NCBI GenBank assembly: GCA_030628755.1
Contig: DAOVQH010000066.1
Span: forward strand, 1-10,241
Length of the DNA stretch: 10,241 bases
Source of the DNA: Candidatus Cloacimonadota bacterium
GTDB taxonomy: Bacteria; Cloacimonadota; Cloacimonadia; Cloacimonadales; TCS61
Direction: 5' to 3'
The notes under the pieces were generated by a model, which was given only the letters and a program-made list of their open reading frames with translations, was not told the origin of the DNA and searched no databases. The position numbers and the translations under genes are program-made. Below, one piece after another: positions 7,311 to 10,241 of the stretch (within the stretch, counting starts at the first letter, position 1; every line of letters starts with the position of its first letter).

Positions 7311-8384
7311 ATGAAAAAAATTATTATTATTATCGGAACCAGGCCTGAAGCCATTAAAACTGCAATTCTAATCAAAAAATTACAGGAAGAATATGAAGAG
7401 ATATTTCAATATAAATTAATTTTAACCGGGCAGCATGATACAATGCTTAATCAAGTTCTGGACTTCTTTCATATTTCACCAGATTATGATTTAAAATTAA
7501 TGATAAATAATCAACAGCTTTGTGAGCTTACAGCAAAGGTTATTACAAGTATTGATCCGATATTAAAAAAGGAAAAACCGGATATTGTTTTAGTGCAAGG
7601 AGATACAACTACTGCATTTACCGGATCGTTAGCTGCTTTCTACAATCATATTGAAATTGGCCATATTGAGGCAGGTTTACGAACTTATGATAAATTTCAG
7701 CCCTTTCCCGAAGAAATAAACAGACAGCTTGTAGATGTCATTGCTGATTTTTACTTTGCGCCTACCGAATTAAACAAAAGTAATTTGTTAAAAGAGAACA
7801 TTTCAGAGAACAAAATTTATATCACGGGAAACACAATTGTTGATGCTTTATTAGAAATTAAAAAAGAACATTCCATAGTTTCCAATGAGGAAATTATTCT
7901 CATCACAGCGCATAGAAGGGAAAATTTTGGTATTGGAATTAGAAATATCTGTGATGCAATAATTGAATTAGCAAAGAAATTACCTGATTATCAATTTGTC
8001 TATCCGGTTCATAAGAATCCTAATATTCATAATGTCGTGTATAAAAGACTTAAGGGATTAAAAAATATAAAATTATTTGAACCACTTAATTATATCAATT
8101 TTATTAAACTAATGATGAAAAGTAAAATCATTTTAACAGATTCAGGTGGAGTACAGGAAGAAGCAACAACTCTCGGTATCCCTACTATTGTTTTAAGAGA
8201 GATTACAGAAAGACCGGAAGGTGTTGACTCTAATATTCTGAAAATTGTTGGAACAAATAAAAAAAAGATTGTTAATACAACTTTAAATTTATTAAGAAGT
8301 AATATAATATATATTTCGAGTGATGTTTATGGTAATGGGACTGCCAGCGAAAAAATATTGCAGATTCTTGCTAAAGAACTATAA
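7311..8384 (+). CDS. wecB: UDP-N-acetylglucosamine 2-epimerase, non-hydrolysing
   Basis: This enzyme interconverts UDP-GlcNAc and UDP-ManNAc in the cytoplasm and supplies ManNAc, or via a dehydrogenase ManNAcA, for surface glycans. The 357-residue protein is full length for the family (about 350-380). Signatures appear in order: 'GTRPEAIK' at the N-terminus, 'LTGQHDTML', 'VQGDTTTAF' (D98), 'GHIEAGLRT' (E120), 'FPEEINRQ' (E134, E135), 'ITAHRRENFG' (H201), 'PVHKNPN', 'TDSGGVQEEA' and 'REITERPEG'. The acidic and histidine residues known to be catalytic in the E. coli enzyme are therefore present. The start is three bases after the previous stop with a weak upstream GGGA. No UDP-ManNAc dehydrogenase (wecC) is in the window. 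The gene ends just before a stranded glycosyltransferase tail, so it may have been placed here by recombination. Its AT content is like that of its neighbours. Confidence 0.96.
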   Translation: MKKIIIIIGTRPEAIKTAILIKKLQEEYEEIFQYKLILTGQHDTMLNQVLDFFHISPDYDLKLMINNQQLCELTAKVITSIDPILKKEKPDIVLVQGDTTTAFTGSLAAFYNHIEIGHIEAGLRTYDKFQPFPEEINRQLVDVIADFYFAPTELNKSNLLKENISENKIYITGNTIVDALLEIKKEHSIVSNEEIILITAHRRENFGIGIRNICDAIIELAKKLPDYQFVYPVHKNPNIHNVVYKRLKGLKNIKLFEPLNYINFIKLMMKSKIILTDSGGVQEEATTLGIPTIVLREITERPEGVDSNILKIVGTNKKKIVNTTLNLLRSNIIYISSDVYGNGTASEKILQILAKEL

Positions 8385-8388
8385 ATAT

Positions 8389-8505
8389 ATGAACATCCGA
8401 AAAAAGAAGGATTTTTTATTACAAGAAGATATTATGAAAAATTTCGTTTGGCCTGTGATTGCGGAAAAAGCGGTTGAAATGTATGAAGAAGTTTTGAAAA
8501 CATGA
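8389..8505 (+). pseudogene. Remnant: C-terminal tail of a GT4 glycosyltransferase
   Basis: The 117 bases between wecB and the flippase encode a 38-residue open frame, ATG to TGA. From its 'RKKKDFLL' onward it aligns without gaps to the last 34 residues of the glycosyltransferase ending at 7307: by hand count 16 of 34 are identical, including the shared pattern N-F-x-W-x-x-I-A-x-K-x-x-E-M-Y-x-x-V-L. Over the last 22 codons I count 47 of 66 identical bases. It lacks the Rossmann fold and EX7E motif, so it cannot be a working enzyme. The stop overlaps the flippase start as ATGA, as expected if an intact glycosyltransferase gene once ran directly into the flippase. The frame stays open further upstream, but there it runs out of frame across the wecB 3' end. 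It may still be translated and help ribosomes reach the flippase start (inference). Confidence 0.78.
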
Positions 8506-9983
8506 AAAAATATTTAAGAAAGACTTTAGAATACACTGCTGGCAATCTTTTCAATAAATTATTATTACTTTTATTACTTCCAATTTTCACCCATTTAATG
8601 GTCCCTGAAGAATTCGCAATTTATGCCAATTTGATGATATTTATTTCATTTGCCAGTTTAATTTATTTCCTTGGATTGCAACAATCTTTGTTTTCATATT
8701 TCCATCATGAGAGAACAAACGAATATAAGTATTCTTTGATATCATCAATCTATATTACCATAGTTACGATTGGTATAATACTTTCTTTATTAATTATTTG
8801 TTTCAGGAGTCAACTTTCCCTTCTTATTGTAAGAACAGAACTTTATGAAAATTTGTTTGTATGGATAAGCTTGATTTTATTATTTGATTTAATTTGTGGT
8901 ATGACTCTTAGCATTTTAAACATTATGGAAAAATCTGCAAATTATGTATTACTTTCTATAGTAAGAAATGTGCTTTTTTTGATTCTTGTTATAAGAAGTA
9001 TAATTACCAAGCAATTTTCTATTAATAATTTATTTATCTATTTAACAATTTCATCAATTTGTTCTGCATTAATTTCTTCTTTAAATATATTTAAAATATT
9101 AAATGATTTATCATTAGAGAAGTTAAAGAAGAAAATATTCTCATTCAGTATTATAAAAAGTCCTTTAAAATTTGGTATAATAATGATCCCCGGCACAATT
9201 GCAATGATAATATTACGTGTTTTTGATAGATATATGCTTACGTATTTATCAGCAAATTCGCTCTATGATGTAGGAATTTATGCAGTTGGTTATCGAATTG
9301 GAATGATAATGCAATTCCTTGTCTCAATGGTGAGTCTTGTATATTTACCATATGCTATGAGGATTGCTGATAAATCAAACGCAAAAGAATCATACAAGAA
9401 TATTTTTAAATATTTTGTGATTTTTGGTGGAATCCTGGGTACTGTAGTTATTTTCTTTTCTTCAGAGATATTTTATTTATTTATTGATAAAGCATATTCT
9501 GAAGGAATTAAAATAGTTTTTTTTAGTGTTATTTCTAATTTTTTACTAGGTGTTTTTAATATTATTAATATCAGTTTTTATATAAAGAAAAAAGCAGGAA
9601 ATATAACACTTGCTGTTGGAATTGGCGCATTACTGAATATCTTCTTGAATTTTATTTTAATTCCAATTTATGGAATATATGGTGCTGGAATCGCTTCAGT
9701 AATTGCTTATTTTTTCATTGTAATATTCAATTACTTTGCTGCAAAAAGAGTCTATTTCATTGATTATAATTTTGCTTATGTAATTGCTATATTAGTGTTT
9801 ATGGTATTTTTTTCAATGCTTAACTTTATTTTAAAGACAAATACATTCATATCGCTAATAAAAGTTACTCTAATTATAACTTCTCTTTCAGTTTTTATAT
9901 ATAGTTTTCGTCGAAATGATAAGTTCAAGAAATTTCTAAATATAATATTTATCGATATGAACAATCAGGAAAATAGTTCTTAA
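8502..9983 (+). CDS. Wzx-type polysaccharide flippase (MOP/MATE superfamily)
   Basis: A 493-residue integral membrane protein with about 12-14 hydrophobic segments, the normal size for Wzx/RfbX-like flippases. The N-terminus 'EYTAGNLFNKLLLLLLLPIF' followed by 'THLMVPEEFAIYANLMIF' and 'LGLQQSLFSYF' matches the conserved first two helices of the polysaccharide synthase family (pattern G-x-x-x-x-K ... P-x-x-T-x-x-x-x-P-x-x-F/Y-G/A). A second repeat begins near 'LKFGIIMIPGTIAM', with 'FDRYMLTYL' and 'DVGIYAVGYRIGM'. A short hydrophilic tail 'MNNQENSS' ends the protein. By family it moves undecaprenyl-PP-linked repeat units to the outer face of the inner membrane, implying a Wzy-dependent or similar route, although no Wzy polymerase is seen here. 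The start overlaps the stop of the glycosyltransferase remnant as ATGA. The gene appears even more AT-rich than its neighbours, as often seen for wzx. Confidence 0.92.
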   Translation: MKKYLRKTLEYTAGNLFNKLLLLLLLPIFTHLMVPEEFAIYANLMIFISFASLIYFLGLQQSLFSYFHHERTNEYKYSLISSIYITIVTIGIILSLLIICFRSQLSLLIVRTELYENLFVWISLILLFDLICGMTLSILNIMEKSANYVLLSIVRNVLFLILVIRSIITKQFSINNLFIYLTISSICSALISSLNIFKILNDLSLEKLKKKIFSFSIIKSPLKFGIIMIPGTIAMIILRVFDRYMLTYLSANSLYDVGIYAVGYRIGMIMQFLVSMVSLVYLPYAMRIADKSNAKESYKNIFKYFVIFGGILGTVVIFFSSEIFYLFIDKAYSEGIKIVFFSVISNFLLGVFNIINISFYIKKKAGNITLAVGIGALLNIFLNFILIPIYGIYGAGIASVIAYFFIVIFNYFAAKRVYFIDYNFAYVIAILVFMVFFSMLNFILKTNTFISLIKVTLIITSLSVFIYSFRRNDKFKKFLNIIFIDMNNQENSS

Positions 9984-9991
9984 TTACTATA

Positions 9992-10241
9992 ATGTATGTT
10001 AATAAATCAATCCTGATATTTATTTTAATTATTTCATTATTTTCTTGTATTATTAGATTTCATCGAATTAGTGCTGATCCCGATACTTCAGTAACCTGGA
10101 GTGGAGCTTTCTTTACAGATGAAGGTTTTTATTCAACAAACGCAGTAAAGAAAATATTAACAGGACATTTTATTTGTGACAATTTTAATCACATTCTAGT
10201 TATGCCAGTGATGTCATTTTTACAGTATTACTGTCTTCAAT
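9992..10241 (+). CDS. GT-C (GT39/PMT-like) membrane glycosyltransferase, N-terminal part (cut by window end)
   Basis: The frame opens with an ATG eight bases after the flippase stop and stays open to the window edge, giving 83 residues. Residues about 5-23 are one hydrophobic segment ('SILIFILIISLFSCII'), followed by an extracytoplasmic-type stretch 'RISADPDTSVTWSG' and then 'AFFTDEGFYSTNAVKKILTG' with an acidic pair D43-E44. A first membrane helix, then a loop with D/E before 'G-x-Y-x-x-x-A' and a following 'G-H', is the layout of GT-C enzymes of the GT39/PMT or ArnT type, where the acidic residue binds metal or activates the acceptor. By that family it would use a polyprenyl-phosphate sugar on the periplasmic side. 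Only the first tenth or so of the protein is visible, so the assignment is tentative; a non-enzymatic membrane protein cannot be excluded. No good ribosome binding site is seen. Confidence 0.65.
   Translation, partial: MYVNKSILIFILIISLFSCIIRFHRISADPDTSVTWSGAFFTDEGFYSTNAVKKILTGHFICDNFNHILVMPVMSFLQYYCLQ

Noticed and set aside
8320..8388. Longer version of the short frame at 8389-8505 that starts inside wecB
   Set aside because: This part runs out of frame over the conserved end of wecB and shows no similarity to glycosyltransferases; similarity begins only after about 8400.
8389..8505. Small toxin, leader peptide or other novel small protein
   Set aside because: The gap-free match to the C-terminal helices of the glycosyltransferase ending at 7307 explains it better as a gene remnant.
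9984..9991. Terminator or promoter between the flippase and the next gene
   Set aside because: Only eight bases separate them, with no hairpin or T-tract that could serve as a terminator; the genes are probably co-transcribed.

Overview
This window is very AT-rich (about 30% G+C by eye, not computed). All genes lie on the + strand and are packed almost without gaps. It is the interior of a surface-polysaccharide (O-antigen, ECA-like or exopolysaccharide) biosynthesis locus from a Gram-negative-type bacterium. The secreted beta-propeller protein with a T9SS/FlgD-type C-terminal domain ('YPNPF' at its start, 'WDGKN' and 'GIYFYVV' later) points to the FCB superphylum: Bacteroidota, or an uncultured relative such as Cloacimonadota or Ignavibacteria. 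Recognisable AAGGA-type ribosome binding sites before two genes argue mildly against typical Bacteroidota. The phylum is inferred, not shown.

Layout: 3-323, C-terminal part of a GT4 glycosyltransferase. 313-1368, a WecA/TagO-type polyprenyl-phosphate sugar-1-phosphate transferase, the likely initiating enzyme. 1365-3752, a secreted two-propeller protein with a sorting-type C-terminal domain that resembles PorZ of the type IX secretion system. 3759-4748, a GT4 glycosyltransferase. 4738-6273, a NodB-fold polysaccharide deacetylase-like protein with an extra N-terminal domain and no signal peptide. 6270-7307, a GT4 glycosyltransferase. 7311-8384, a non-hydrolysing UDP-GlcNAc 2-epimerase (WecB). 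8389-8505, a short open frame that is the severed C-terminal tail of a glycosyltransferase. 8502-9983, a Wzx-type flippase. 9992-10241, the start of a multi-pass GT-C (GT39/PMT-like) membrane glycosyltransferase or related protein, cut by the window end.

How they could work together (inference): the WecA-like enzyme loads a HexNAc-1-phosphate on undecaprenyl phosphate. WecB supplies UDP-ManNAc. The three GT4 enzymes extend the lipid-linked unit, the deacetylase-like protein may modify it on the cytoplasmic side, and the flippase moves it across the inner membrane. The GT-C protein may add sugars outside. Four gene junctions overlap (ATGA at 1365, 6270 and 8502; 11 bases at 4738), so much of the set looks translationally coupled. 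No promoter or terminator is evident inside the window.

The two most notable points are the PorZ-like protein, translationally coupled to the initiating transferase, and the glycosyltransferase tail left between wecB and the flippase, which records a past rearrangement of the locus. I see no wholly new system, RNA gene, mobile element or CRISPR array.
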